Source of the DNA: Cryptomeria japonica
Lineage: Eukaryota > Streptophyta > Pinopsida > Cupressales > Cupressaceae
Direction of reading: 5' to 3'
NCBI RefSeq assembly: GCF_030272615.1
Contig: NC_081414.1
Coordinates: forward strand, 658,452,292 to 658,516,291
DNA length: 64,000 nucleotides
In this document: piece by piece, positions 9,578-20,618 of the stretch
Layout of the letters: each line of letters opens with the position of its first letter
Position numbering within the stretch: position 1 is the stretch's first letter
Notes under the pieces: model-generated
Seen by the model: the letters and a program-made list of their open reading frames with translations, nothing else
Database searches by the model: none
Told to the model about the DNA's origin: nothing
Position numbers and translations under genes: made by a program

Positions 9578-11400
9578 AGACATGTTTATTATTGAGGCCT
9601 CTTCAACTAGTTGACTTGGAACTTTGTGCTTTAGTACTAACATTGTTTGTTCATACTTGATGGTTACTTGCATGGATTGATAGGATCCTATGTTTGGGGG
9701 CTTTAGAATCCCTCAACATTAAATATCCTTGGTTTGTCTTACTCTTATATGCTCCACCTCTTCATTTCTACTTTATTGTGAGTATGACTGTACAATCATA
9801 CTCCACTAAATTGGGGGTTAAATGTAGCATTGTAAATTGTACACCTTTATTAGTGTGCCCAATTTCACACTCTCCTAGAACCTATTTTAGTATTTTCCTT
9901 TCCTCTATTCATTATGGGACCTTTATTATTTTTATTAATTAATGGGTCTTATTCCACTTTATCACATCATCACACTCTTATATGGGCTCTTAATTCTAGG
10001 TGCATCTTTTATTATTTTATCCAGATTTATCCTTAATCCTACCCTAATTTCAAGTTTCAAAGAACATTTTGCATACCTATTCATTGTGGTTTGAGCCATT
10101 TAGCTCGATTTTCTATTTGATCTCTGTTATCTCGTATCCCTATAAATTCATAAAAAAAGTTGACAGGACCAGGTTGCTCGGATTCACCCTAGTCCCACAC
10201 TTTTTTCTCCAAATTTCAGGAAGATAATTTGGTAATCTTTTCTAATGACATTGGACCTATATGCTAATTGTAGCATAGTTGGGGTAGGTCTAATGTTGTT
10301 TAGATACAAGTCATCCATTGTTTTCTTGGTCATGACTCGATGGCTTCTCCCAGGTCTACTAAAGTATTGTTGATAAGAGTTCCTTTTATACTAAAATCAA
10401 CAACAAGACTTTTTGGATCTAAATATTTTTAACTACAATGTTCCCTAACATGATTTTAGCTAACTACCCAATAGCATGAACTATCTTGGGGTCTTGTTTC
10501 TCCTACCGAGCTTCTTAAGACACAATTCCCTAATGGCTTCAATGTAAATTGGTACATCCTTGATAGCTTGTAGGAGAGGTATTTTAACACAAACATCTTT
10601 AAGTTGTGCTAGGGGATCAGTTATAGTTGTACTTTTTTAAATGACTAATCTCTTAGGAAAAGGTGGATCTTTACAAAGGGTTGCCTCATATGGTTGAGTC
10701 TTGATCAAATATTCTTGATTTGAAACTAGCACATCATCAAATACTTCAGTGATTTGTGGTATAGGACTAGTAAGAGTCTTACCTGAATGTAAATGTACAT
10801 CACTTACTTCTAATGTACAAGTTGGAAACTACACTGGCTCACTTGAATAATCTTGCTGAGAAGACTTATTATTAGGATTAGGAGTTATTTGAATAAGAAA
10901 CTAAGGTGGTATAGGTGTAGTAGATGAAGGTGGAGTTGGTTTAGGTATTATATCTTGTTGCGGGTATGAACTAGGAAGTAAAGCAAGATGTTGGGGTAAA
11001 TTCTGCAGTGGTTGTGGGTAATTGGCAATGGGTTATTGGGCCACTATTTATTCCCACACCATGGTTGAGACCATGGATTTTGAGGACCTTGCCACTAATT
11101 AAAAGAAGGAATTTGGTTTTCAGGTAGCCAATTATTTTGTTGAGGCATCTAGTTTGATAAATTACCTTGCCATGGTTGATGTTGCATTATGTTCCAAGGT
11201 TGAGAATTCTAATTTTTAGCATTTTGTTGAGCTCCAAAAAATTAAGCATTAAAAGATAACAAGTCTATAGGAATACCTTGTCTTTTCTTCCATCGCTTGC
11301 ATTGGGCTATGTAAAATACTTATCCATCATAATCTTCTATTGCATGAAAGTTTGGACGAACCATTTTCTCTTCTGAGATTGCAAAGCTTTTTACATTTAC
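9578..11400 (-). pseudogene. Gypsy D remnant: gag C-terminal linker and aspartic protease, minus strand
   Basis: Read on the minus strand, this continues from the gag remnant to its right. First comes a Gln/Asn/Pro/Trp-rich linker (about 11330-10960), then a protease-like segment at about 10440-10150. The latter reads SIKGTLINNTLVDLGEAI followed by a KQWMTCI/TTLDLPQL stretch, resembling plant gypsy proteases in which the active site appears as LVDLGA. Several stops interrupt it. Below about 10140 nothing is recognisable, and no RT or integrase follows before gypsy A begins at 9577. The element was probably cut by gypsy A or by deletion. Protease assignment is moderate. Confidence 0.6.
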
Positions 11401-12402
11401 AGTTGGATCATTTTTGTCTACAATGAGGGCAGTATTCTACAAGTGCAGCATCCACTTCCTCTTTCTTCCTTTTAAGATGGAGAGTATCTAGTTGAGTTGC
11501 AAGATGACCTATTATATCTTCCTTCATATTGGATAGTAGGTTGCTTAATTCCACCCTTGAGACACATGTGATTGTCTTAGGAAGCAAACTAGATCCTATG
11601 TCCTTCCTTAAGGTGGACCTAGAATAATTCCTTGCTAAACTGCACATGTCTTCAAAAGTTGCTTGTGTGATGTCATCTCCACCCATGAGATTGAATGCAT
11701 CAATTCCCTCATCATTCACACCCCTAAGAAATACCAGTTTCAAAGAATCTAGGGTGAATCTATTCTATTTATATTTCTCAAGACGGAACTAGGATATGTC
11801 TATGTAATCTTCTAGGGGCTCATCCCCCCTTTAAGACATCCTAAAGATTTCTTATTTCCTTGTGTCTCCACCCCTATATTAATCTTAATACTTCTAAAAT
11901 AATTTCTCCTTCATGCCTTCCCAACTAGTGACAACATTACTTCCTAGCCCCATGAACCATCTTAGTGTTGAATCTTTCAAGGCGGCTAGAAATATCTTTA
12001 AAGGTGAGCATCAATCACATAATCATAGCTTCTAAAAAGCACATCAAACTCAAATAGAAGTGTATTAGTATCTTCAGTGACCAAGACACAAAAATTAGGA
12101 AGGGCATTCAAAGGTATATTCTTTAATTGTGTATCCCTCTCTTGGTCAGAAATTGGGAATGCAAAGGTGACCGGTGTCTCAATATTTTCTATTGTAGCAT
12201 CAACATCACCCATGGCTGGTACTTCTTCTTGTGGATGAGTAGGTTCTTCTTGATTGTTATCGAGAGATGTTGAATATATATGAGCACTAAATGGATCTTT
12301 TGATGTCTTTTTTGTAACTATGGCCTCTTTCGCTCCCTTTATTAAAGCAAAGGAGTATCCTACACAACTATTATAGGGAAGGAACCTTCCTCTAGCATCC
12401 AT
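11401..12402 (-). pseudogene. Gypsy D gag polyprotein, decayed
   Basis: Gag would form the element's capsid. A Met at 12402 (MDARGRFLPYN) starts a 134-codon open stretch to about 11998. The reading then continues through stops with KIFLAALKDSTLRWFMGLG, VVTSWEGMKEK and a KY-rich end. This is the retrotransposon gag core seen in plant Ty3/gypsy (F..LK.SAL.WF..L...I.SW..M...F..KY). A further open stretch at 11743-11408 (KLVFLRGVNDEGIDAFNLMG, then SLARNYSR and ending VEYCPHCRQK) is the gag C-terminal half in another frame. A C-x2-C pair is visible at its end. At least one frameshift and several stops separate the parts. Confidence 0.78.
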
Positions 12403-13570
12403 TTTCTAGTGCATGTAATAGAAATACCAAGCTTATGGTTGTCTTTCATACACTTGTTTGATTCCAAATTAAAAGGCCTAATACCTAATGTTGAATGTGA
12501 GAGTTTAAATAAAACAAATATCAAAAAAAAAATCCTAAACCTACAAACCCTTAACCTTAGCACCATCCCCGACAACATCGCTAAAAAAGATCAGTCTCGA
12601 TTATGTTCAATTAGCAAGAACAATTTACCATGCACTCAACTCAGTTGAAGTGCTCAAGGGCTAACCAGTTGACTTAAATGGAGGCTCATTTAAATTATCA
12701 AATAGGGACGTACCTTAAAGATTGCATTGGCACTGTATGTGCAATGAAGAGTTTTGGCTCCTATTGTGGCATAAAGAAAGCATATCACCTATAAAATAGA
12801 ATTAAAACAATTGAAACTAACTAACTAGCAGTGGCTGCAAGTGGATTCTATAGCAACACAATAGTGGATGTGGGTGTGAAAATATTCCTAAGACTAAATA
12901 AATGAACAATTATGCAACTAAAGCTAGTTGCAACCGGACTAACTAACTACACTGGTTCCATTATCGACGAGATTAAATTAGTAACAACTACAAATTAACA
13001 TGAATCAATATTTTCATGCATGTATTCAAAACAACTGAAAATAGAAAGGAGAGTTACATGTTACCTCAAGTGCTTGACTTGAGTAATGTGGTTCTCTTGC
13101 AAGATAACAATACTACTTATGAAATATTCATCAATTATTCATCATAACATGTAGGTAGAGTAACACCAAAGTAGTTGTAGAGGATCTAGATCAAGATATT
13201 TTATTCATTCTCATAAATCTAGTAATAACTGAGAACAAAATAAACTGAAGACTGACAGAATAACTCCTCTTTCTTTATTATGGGCTAACTGTTTACATAG
13301 GACAGTAGATCTCTATTTAAACACTGAGAAGGAATTTAAACATTAACTATCCTTTATTAACTTCTAACTACCTATTGCTCATGTTAAAGACTTGGACAAC
13401 TTATTCAAAAGAAAGAACAAAACTAACTATAGGAGTTCACTACAAAGGAAACTCCTTTATTGAACAATTACAATAGGACATAAATGAATCCTTCCCATCA
13501 CTTTAGAAGTGATGGCGCATAACAATGGACTGATTCAAACAAAAAATGCATTTAGATAGAGTAGAGTCTG
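12403..13570 (-). other. Non-coding DNA, probably the 5' leader/LTR side of gypsy D
   Basis: There is no credible ORF. It lies upstream (on the minus strand) of the gag start, so it probably holds leader and LTR sequence. I could not find the second LTR copy or a clear primer-binding site, so the limits are unknown. Confidence 0.4.
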
Positions 13571-13858
13571 TGTTGATGTTGTTGTAGCATCAAGAGATTC
13601 TATGTGTATATCTCCTTACAAATAATATAAATTGCGTATGAGGTCGCCACAAGTATGTGTGACGCCTCCATATAATTAAATATTAATTAAATGATTGATC
13701 ATTGTCTTGAGAGAAAATTCACCTCAGTTCATGGTTGAAAAGACATCTCTCTTGAGGCCATCTATTCTTGGAAAGGCACCATGTTTTGTCTACATATTAA
13801 GGCGATTCTCCTTCATTTGTGAATTAAATGAATTTAGAGATATAATGTGATTAAAACA
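13571..13858 (+). repeat. 5' LTR of the 3.1-kb element
   Basis: A 288-bp LTR with TG...CA ends. It is aligned with 16369-16658 with roughly 10% differences by eye, implying an old insertion. Confidence 0.85.
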
Positions 13859-15904
13859 ACTTGGTATCTGAGCATACTCAATTTTGTGCCTACAATTTAG
13901 TGTTAATGAGATAAATCTAAGATTGGCAATGAATCTTCATTTGTATATTGGCTATTGACGTTGTTTTTATTCACTCACATTTTGTGTGTGGCTTGTCTTG
14001 TGAATCAACCTTCGTATCCTTTCTTGCCGCTTATCTGATCCATTCTCTCTCAGCATAGAATACATGTCTATATTATCCAAGCCATTACTTCGGTGGCCAC
14101 CTCGCTCAAGGCACAATACATCACGTGGTTGCCAACAATGGTGCAAACTAGCCACAACCCTCTCACGATGCGTAAAGTGAATGTAAGCGGTCCTTTTGTT
14201 ATATGATCAATGAAAAGATCGACATTATTGTACAACTTGTGTTGTGCTGGTGTCGCATCAAATTGATGTTCATATTTGCATAAATACCTTCACCTACATC
14301 AAATCAGGCAAGTGTATTCATAGCATTGTCATCATTTTTTTCATCAGATTGGCCACATCTGATCTGGCCGACTGTTATTCATTTTGCCTTGGAGTCAACA
14401 TTGTCATAGGTAGATTATATATTATATTTCATCTTCCCTTCACCTTGTTGGTAGCAACATCTTGTGGATCATGCTGATGATTACTCATATTTGGCAGGGA
14501 TTGGTGCTTCATCACTTCAAGGCATCATTACCATGCAAACCAGTAAGAGCATTGAAACACCATCCAAAGATGGCATTAGAACCAGCATGGAGTTGAGCTA
14601 AAGTCAGATCCTACTCAAGTTTTTTACAATAGATATTAGGTCAAAGCATTCAATGTCTAATAATCATTTTCAAAGTGAATGATAGTGATGTCCACCATCA
14701 CAAAGGCAAAGATAATTTAGAGTGATTTTTTTGCACAAACAACTTGGTCAATGACTGAGTGTGACCTTGATTGAACTTGTGGCAGGCCTATGGTGTGAGG
14801 CAAATTGATTAGCCAATACAACAAAGTATATCCTAGACTCAATGATTCAAATTTACCACTGTTGGTCATACAGAATTCTCACACAGTGAAGAGATATCTT
14901 CATTATGAAGTTACAGCAAACCCTATCCTTGAATAAGTTTGAATTTGATTGAGATTACAGTAGGGATATTTTGTGAGGCAAAATTGTTATAGAAAATCAA
15001 TCATCTTTTACAATAAGCTTAGTAACTCTTAACTTTGATCAGACATGGTCATTATCATCAATTGAGAACTTCAGTGAATTCACCTCTTAAAGGAATGTAG
15101 TTTCGGCTTAAGATTAATCCAAGGGTATTCAACATATTGAATCGAGCAAACTCTGGGAAAAGATCATTGAATTTTTATCAGACAACACCAACAATTGATT
15201 GGACAAGCATATCTATTCGAAAGAAGGCAATTTGATTCAAGTGAACAATTAGATTAATAAAATCAATGTATTTTTTAATTGTTTACAAGTCTAAAATGAG
15301 GTAGAGCATGGTCTAAGTGCAACATATAAGGAGAAATCACTTAACAGCTGAGAAGAAACTGCAAGACAAGCATCTGACTACATCTGTAGAATGTGCCAAC
15401 AATAAAGAGATAAGTATTTCTTTTTTGTACCTTTGACTAATGATCATTAATTTTATGAGTCATAAAATTCATGCAATAACATTGGTAATAGTGAATCATG
15501 TATGCTTCCAGCATTGGTCTATTTCTTTCTCTTCGGATAGTTTAATTCTATGAACTATTAGTAATCTCTCTCTAAAATGATTCCAGGATGAATCGAGGAG
15601 CAAAAGGATGATGAGAGATCGCATTCAAGGGAGGAAGAGCTTGATGCATCTTGTGAGGAAGTCACACATGCTGAATAATGGAGACACAATTTAGTGTCAT
15701 GGGACTGAGTTGGTGGCACATAACTGGAGATATCTCTCGAAGAGGAAGATCCTATTCAGATTTTCATTGTGATTAGTTTCTTCAAAGAGGAGGAATTAAC
15801 ATTAAGAGGGAGTCTGACAAACCAACAGAGGCAACCTTGGATGAGGAGATCAGGAGGTTGATGCAAGAACTTGGAACTTCAGAAGGAGCCACATTATCAT
15901 TTGT

Positions 15905-16055
15905 TAATGCATTTTTTTCTCTAAGACAGAGAAATTTGAGGTGAAATCCCTTTTTAATGCATTTTTTCTTTAAGACAGAGAAATTTGAGGTGAAAGCACT
16001 TTTTAATGCATTTTTCTCTAAGACAAAGAAATTTGAGGTGAAAGACCTTGTCCAT
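15905..16055 (+). repeat. Tandem repeat, about 50-bp unit, three copies
   Basis: Three successive copies share TTTTTAATGCATTTTT, CTAAGACAGAGAAATTTGAG and GTGAAA. The block precedes the longer repeat block in the 3' part of the pol-less element. Confidence 0.88.
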
Positions 16056-16084
16056 CTCTGAGCAGAGATGTGGTTCTTTCCACC

Positions 16085-16330
16085 CTTTGGGAGTAGCCAT
16101 GGTGGATGTCATGCTAAGAGACTCCATGACAACATCACGTTGAGAGACTTCGTGATAAAAAATTTGTACTTGTGTTTTTATACACATGGGAGTAGCCATG
16201 GTGGACATCATGTTGAGAGACTCCATGATGACATCACATTGAGTGACTCTGTGATGGGCACTTGTGCACACGTTTCTTTCTATTCATGAGTGTAGTCATG
16301 ATGGAAGTCATGTTGAGTGACTCCATGACA
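16085..16330 (+). repeat. Tandem repeat, about 100-bp unit, two full copies and one partial
   Basis: Units begin near 16088, 16190 and 16290 with GGGAGTAGCCATGGTGGA-like sequence and contain GAGACTCCATGA and CATCACRTTGAG. They lie just before the polypurine tract and 3' LTR. They appear to encode nothing: the open frames across them are short and on both strands. Confidence 0.85.
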
Positions 16331-16368
16331 TGAATATTTGGAAAGATATCTCCCTAGCTAAGAGGGAG

Positions 16369-16658
16369 TGTTGATGTTATTGTAGCATCAGAAGATTATG
16401 TGCGTATATCTCCTTACAAATAATATGCAATGTGTATGAGGCCGCCACAAGTGTGTCTGATGCCTCCATGTAATTAAATATTAATTAAATGATTGATTGT
16501 CAACTTGAGGGAAAAGTCACCTCAATTCATGGTTGAAAAGACATCCCTCTTGAGGTCATCTATTCTTGGAAAGGCACCACGTTTTATCTACATTTTAAGG
16601 AAATTCTCCTTCATTTGTGAAGTGAATGAATCGGAGAATACTAGCTATTAAAAAAACA
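16369..16658 (+). repeat. 3' LTR of the 3.1-kb element
   Basis: Direct copy of 13571-13858, opening TGTTGATGTTATTGTAGC right after the purine tract at 16360-16368 and ending CA at 16658. Confidence 0.85.
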
Positions 16659-16904
16659 ATCTGCAAAGACTCTTCTTATTCTACTTTGATCATTTTTTCT
16701 CCTATTTGTCCCACATGCATGTGTATTCAATTCCTTTCCTTGGATTAAGGATGACTTGCGCAACAAACTCTCCCTTCATTTGGGTTCATGCTCATCTGCC
16801 ACATTAGTACTAGATAATAATAACACAAAAAAAAAACCATTATTCACAATCATTTAGTGCCAAGCATTCATCAAACATATAATATATGTGTACCATTATG
16901 CCAC

Positions 16905-16956
<52 letters not shown>

Positions 16957-16973
16957 AGTAAGTAATTATAGTC
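16659..16973. other. Short unique-looking spacer with a (TA)n tract
   Basis: AT-rich DNA with no ORF or repeat relation I can see, except about 40 bases of (AT)n at 16911-16950 and the left target duplication of the retroposon at 16961-16973. Confidence 0.7.
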
Positions 16974-18643
16974 ATTATGGCACTTCAGAGCTGTGCGAAA
17001 CCTTCTTGGGTAGGGGCTAGGGTTTCTTTTTCCTTGTCTAGCAGCGCTTCTCAACAGGCTTGTTCTGGCTCAAAGTTTTTCCAGGGCAAGAATGTTTTTA
17101 ACAATGGTGCAGGTCCATGCGAGCAGCATTTGGTTATGCGCTTGAAACAAAAGGATTTTTTTTTTGAATACGGTGAGTGTAGTCGATCTAGGGTTGCTGC
17201 TCCTGGGTAATGTTGGCTAAGGAAGATTTCTGCAGCCCCTTTAGGGTGCAGCTCACTCTCATAGAAAGATGCCAAGCAGAACCAAGGCTCTCCTTGTAGG
17301 AAGGCTGGTGTGTTGGGCGAAGCTCTACCACCATCATCCAAGGCTTTTTCGATGTCATTGGATGAGGAGGCTGAGGATGAGGCTGACCACAATGTTTTAG
17401 TTTTTTCTGAACTAGGGTTAATTGGTCATTTTCAGGGCATGTGGTCGAGCCTACATGACTTGCATGCTTGGATTTATGATAAATGGGAGCCTATTCTTGA
17501 TGGTAGAGTTCAGATTTACCCTACAACAAAAGGGTATTTTATAGTTGTCTTTGAACAGACTCACGACATAAATAAGGTTTTGTGCAATCATATGTGGTGT
17601 TGGGAGGACAAGTTCCCCCTTCTGTTGAAACCCTGGCATCCAGCTTTTTGTCTAACTACTGAAGTTTTTGACAAGATCCCTATTTGGGTGCAGCTGCCTA
17701 ATCTACCTTTACATCTCTGGTATGATTCTTGTCTTGAGGTGGTCGGAAACTCGCTAGGTAATTTCTTGATGGTTGATGAGGGTTCTTCAAATATTTTTCA
17801 CTCTACCTTTGCTCGTATTTTGGTGGAAATGAATGTTTCGGATGGGCTTCCTGCTGAAATTTCAATCAAAACTTCAAAAGGATGTTGGGTGCAGCCTTTA
17901 GATTATGAAGGGATCCCCTTTAGATGCAGAAGATGCTTTGAACTAGGGCACATGGCTACACAGTGTGCCAAAGATAGGATGCCTAAGGTGGCCTCTTGGT
18001 GGAAAGATGTTACACAACAACTTTACACAGTGGAGAAGAGGGATGAGAAGAAGGATGGGAGGCAAAAGAGTTTTTCTCGGATTGTTTCTGAGGAACCGAT
18101 TCAGACACCTACAGATCCTGAACCTCAGGAAGGGCTTACAAAAAGGGATAGTGTGGAACTGGGTTTGAATGAGTGTGGAAGGGGTATGGTGATAGATAAA
18201 GGAGAGAAAACTCTCAAAGGAAGGGAGAAGAGTAGGTCGTTGGGATCCAAAGAAATGGAGGAGATACAACAGGTGGTGTCATGTTCATTGGAGAATGATA
18301 ATATCAACAAGGTTAATGCTATGGATTGGAAGATTGAAGCAGCAAGGATTGAAGATGGTTGGCACGCTGTGAAAGGGAAAAAAGAAAGAAAAGTGAAGAA
18401 AAATCCCTTTGAAATGGTACTGCATTCCCATTCTAAGGGAGGAGATAATATCATTTTGTAATCATTGTTTGCTGGTTTCTGTAGTTTATTTCATGTTTTT
18501 CTGATTCTTTATGCTTTATCTTCTCTTTGGGATGGTGGTATCCCTCTTTGTTACCATCCTTGGCCAAGACCAAGTTTTTTCCTGGGTTTTACTTAATAAA
18601 TTCCTACTATATTACCGACCCAAAAAAAAAAGTAATTATAGTC
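16961..18643 (+). mobile_element. LINE-like, ORF1-only retroposon with poly(A) tail and 13-bp target duplications
   Basis: AGTAATTATAGTC occurs at 16961-16973 and again at 18631-18643, immediately after a run of nine A at 18622-18630. Between them is a 1.66-kb unit with a single coding region followed by a 170-bp 3' UTR containing AATAAA-like TTAATAAATTCC. Perfect 13-base flanking repeats plus an A tail are the marks of target-primed reverse transcription. The unit has ORF1 only: no endonuclease, RT or RNase H. The ATG is three bases inside the left duplication, so there is essentially no 5' UTR. It was probably copied in trans by a full LINE (inference). Confidence 0.88.
16977..18461 (+). 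pseudogene. LINE ORF1-type protein: DUF4283-like domain plus CCHC zinc knuckle, two in-frame stops
   Basis: From the ATG at 16977 to TAA at 18459-18461 one frame runs 494 codons, broken only by TAA at 17208 and TAG at 17262. From Met 17310 it is open for 383 residues. This part has a domain like the plant DUF4283 domain (GHFQGMWSSLHDLHAWIYDKW, GYFIVVFEQ, LPLLLKPWHP-like and IPIWVQLPNLPLHLW). Then comes a zinc knuckle, CRRCFELGHMATQC, an exact C-x2-C-x4-H-x4-C. A charged, Lys/Glu-rich tail follows. In plant LINEs this protein binds element RNA and acts as the RNP chaperone (family knowledge). A host-derived DUF4283 gene is an alternative, but the poly(A) and target duplications favour a retroposon. 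Confidence 0.82.
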
Positions 18644-18997
18644 TTTTAAATGCATAAAGTATAAAGAAGTCTTAACTATAGTCTTAAATTGGTATAAACT
18701 AGAGACATCAAACTATAAAAACTAGGACATTAGACAAACTCATCATTCATATTGTTATGTAACTTTTAATAACTTAATGTTTACAGTAATCAACGTTTTT
18801 TAGAAGTGGCATTTATTTTATGGTGCATAACAGTTTTTATAGCAAGAAGAAAATTCTAATTTTTGAAATATAGATGTGTCACACCAATATTTAGTGGATG
18901 GATATTTCTTCATATTTTTTTGTTACATATACATATATTCTAGTTAATTTTTAAAGTCAAATTAATTGTATTTTGGATAGAGGTATATTCTATAATG
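18644..18997. other. AT-rich spacer, nothing recognised
   Basis: Lies between the retroposon and the left LTR of gypsy B. There are no ORFs and no repeats matching the rest of the window. Confidence 0.6.
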
Positions 18998-20604
18998 TGT
19001 AATGTGGAAAAGTTTCCTAGGGTTTCAACCCAAGGAATGGAAGCCGGTAGATATTTCACTTAGGGGGCATTACATTCAAAAGAGGATGGGGAATTCACTA
19101 GATCTAGTCATGAATCAGATCAAGACTAAATGCTAAGTGAATTGGATTGAATATGTGTTTCTTTTTTGTAAGTTGGATTGCAAAAAATAGGTAAAATGTT
19201 GAAAAATAGAGGTAAAAGAATGAAAATAGCGAGCTACAAATGTGATATTTTTGCACGCACTTGGATCTGAGTAATGTAAGCTAAATCAGACCTACTCCCT
19301 AAAATTACCCAAAAAGTGTCAAGATCGTGGCACATCACATCGATCCTCCAAACTTTTTGCACGCCAAAGGGGGATGATTCATTTCTATGAATAAAGCTTA
19401 ATCTAAAGAGCGTACATGTTTCCTGGACACAAAAAGAAGAGAAAAGGGGTTGGGAATAGGGGATTACCTAAGTCAAACCCCAGTTGAGGAATCAAACTTG
19501 AATGAAATATTGTAAATGCTTGAAATAAATAATGGAAAGGTATAGCTCAAATCTGCAATGACTGATAATGATGCTTTACTTCTTTAATGTAATCACATAT
19601 GTTTGTATGAAATGGCATGATAATAACAAAACCCTAATCACACACACATTCTTGCAAATAAATGATGTAAAATTCCTACACAATGGTTGATGTAGACTTG
19701 ATGAATGCTTGAGAAGACTTCACATAATCTGCACTTTCACTTCACAAAAAGCTCATTTCATTAATTGAGTTGTTGGATGATGGATTGTTGGATCCTTCAA
19801 ATGAGGAAAGGAAAGGGTATATATATGAAACCCTAACATTATTTTTTATCATAGGCTAACCTAGAAATGATATTTTGACACCAAGTCGGGTTTAAACATT
19901 ATAATATCGACAATATATGATCCCAAAATTCAGGGAGAAAAAGTAGGGACCAATGTGAATCACATTGGTCCCACCAACTTTTTTCCATTTTTTTAGGGAT
20001 GCAATGTATTGTGATTATAGGGTGATTCCAAGGTGGGTACAATGATTAACTATGTTTATATATGCAAAATCGGTCCATTAAGGTCAAAATAGGACATAAT
20101 TATTAGGGCTTTTGATGAATTAAATAATTGAAGGAATAACAAGGGGCACACTTAGGGTAAAGGGCCCAATTTTATGATGTGTGGAATGATAAAAGAAGAA
20201 TTTATATGATTAAATGGAATTCAAAACGATGCTCCTAATTATCCACCTATGCCTCTTCTATCCAAATGAGAGGGGAAGACCTCCTTATGCACTTTCTCGT
20301 CGTTAATTATGTTAATTTTCCAACATAGGCTGACATAGGGGGGATTCATGCCCAGAATTTGGATAGGGAAAAGGGTTCAAAATGGGCTCCAATTACAAAG
20401 GTAGTGAGGACCAAGGTGCCACGCCCTAGTCCTACCCCATAATTGGGCCAAGGTTAAGGGTCAAGCAAGATAAAATGATATAATATGGCCATTATTGCAT
20501 AGTGGAGGCATAAATAGGTCTCTGTCAAGCGCAAAGATGCAAGCGCTAAGGTTAGAGCACTAACACGGTCCAAATTGTAAGGGAGTACAATTTAGGATGC
20601 TACA
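18998..20604 (-). repeat. Gypsy B 3' LTR (left copy), 1.6 kb
   Basis: On the minus strand it opens TGTAGCATCCTAAATTG at 20604 and ends ...CCACATTACA at 18998. It is complete. It aligns with 32316-33369 over the latter's whole length at roughly 90% by eye. Confidence 0.85.
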
Positions 20605-20618
20605 TTAGGCCCCCACTT
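20605..20618 (-). other. Polypurine tract of gypsy B
   Basis: Minus strand AAGTGGGGGCCTAA directly precedes the 3' LTR start at 20604. Confidence 0.75.

Larger units (their letters stand above)
13571..16658 (+). mobile_element. Small non-autonomous LTR retrotransposon (about 3.1 kb) lacking pol
   Basis: Two direct LTRs, 13571-13858 and 16369-16658, both start TGTTGATGTT and end AAAACA. They share blocks such as TATCTCCTTACAAATAATAT and CTTGGAAAGGCACCA. A primer site (TGGTATCTGAGCA, 13862-13874) differs from the tRNA-Met consensus TGGTATCAGAGCA at two positions. A polypurine tract (AAGAGGGAG) ends at 16368. Flanking pentamers GTCTG (13566-13570) and ATCTG (16659-16663) are a one-mismatch target duplication. 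The 2.5-kb interior has no gag or pol ORF I can recognise but holds two tandem repeat blocks near its 3' end. It resembles a short LARD-type element mobilised by another element's enzymes (inference). Confidence 0.85.

Noticed and set aside
15954-16289. 105-codon minus and 73-codon plus frames
   Set aside because: They cross two tandem repeat blocks and are simple translations of the repeats.
17051-18454. Minus-strand frames (113, 108 and 109 codons) opposite the ORF1 gene
   Set aside because: Antisense shadows of the DUF4283/zinc-knuckle ORF.
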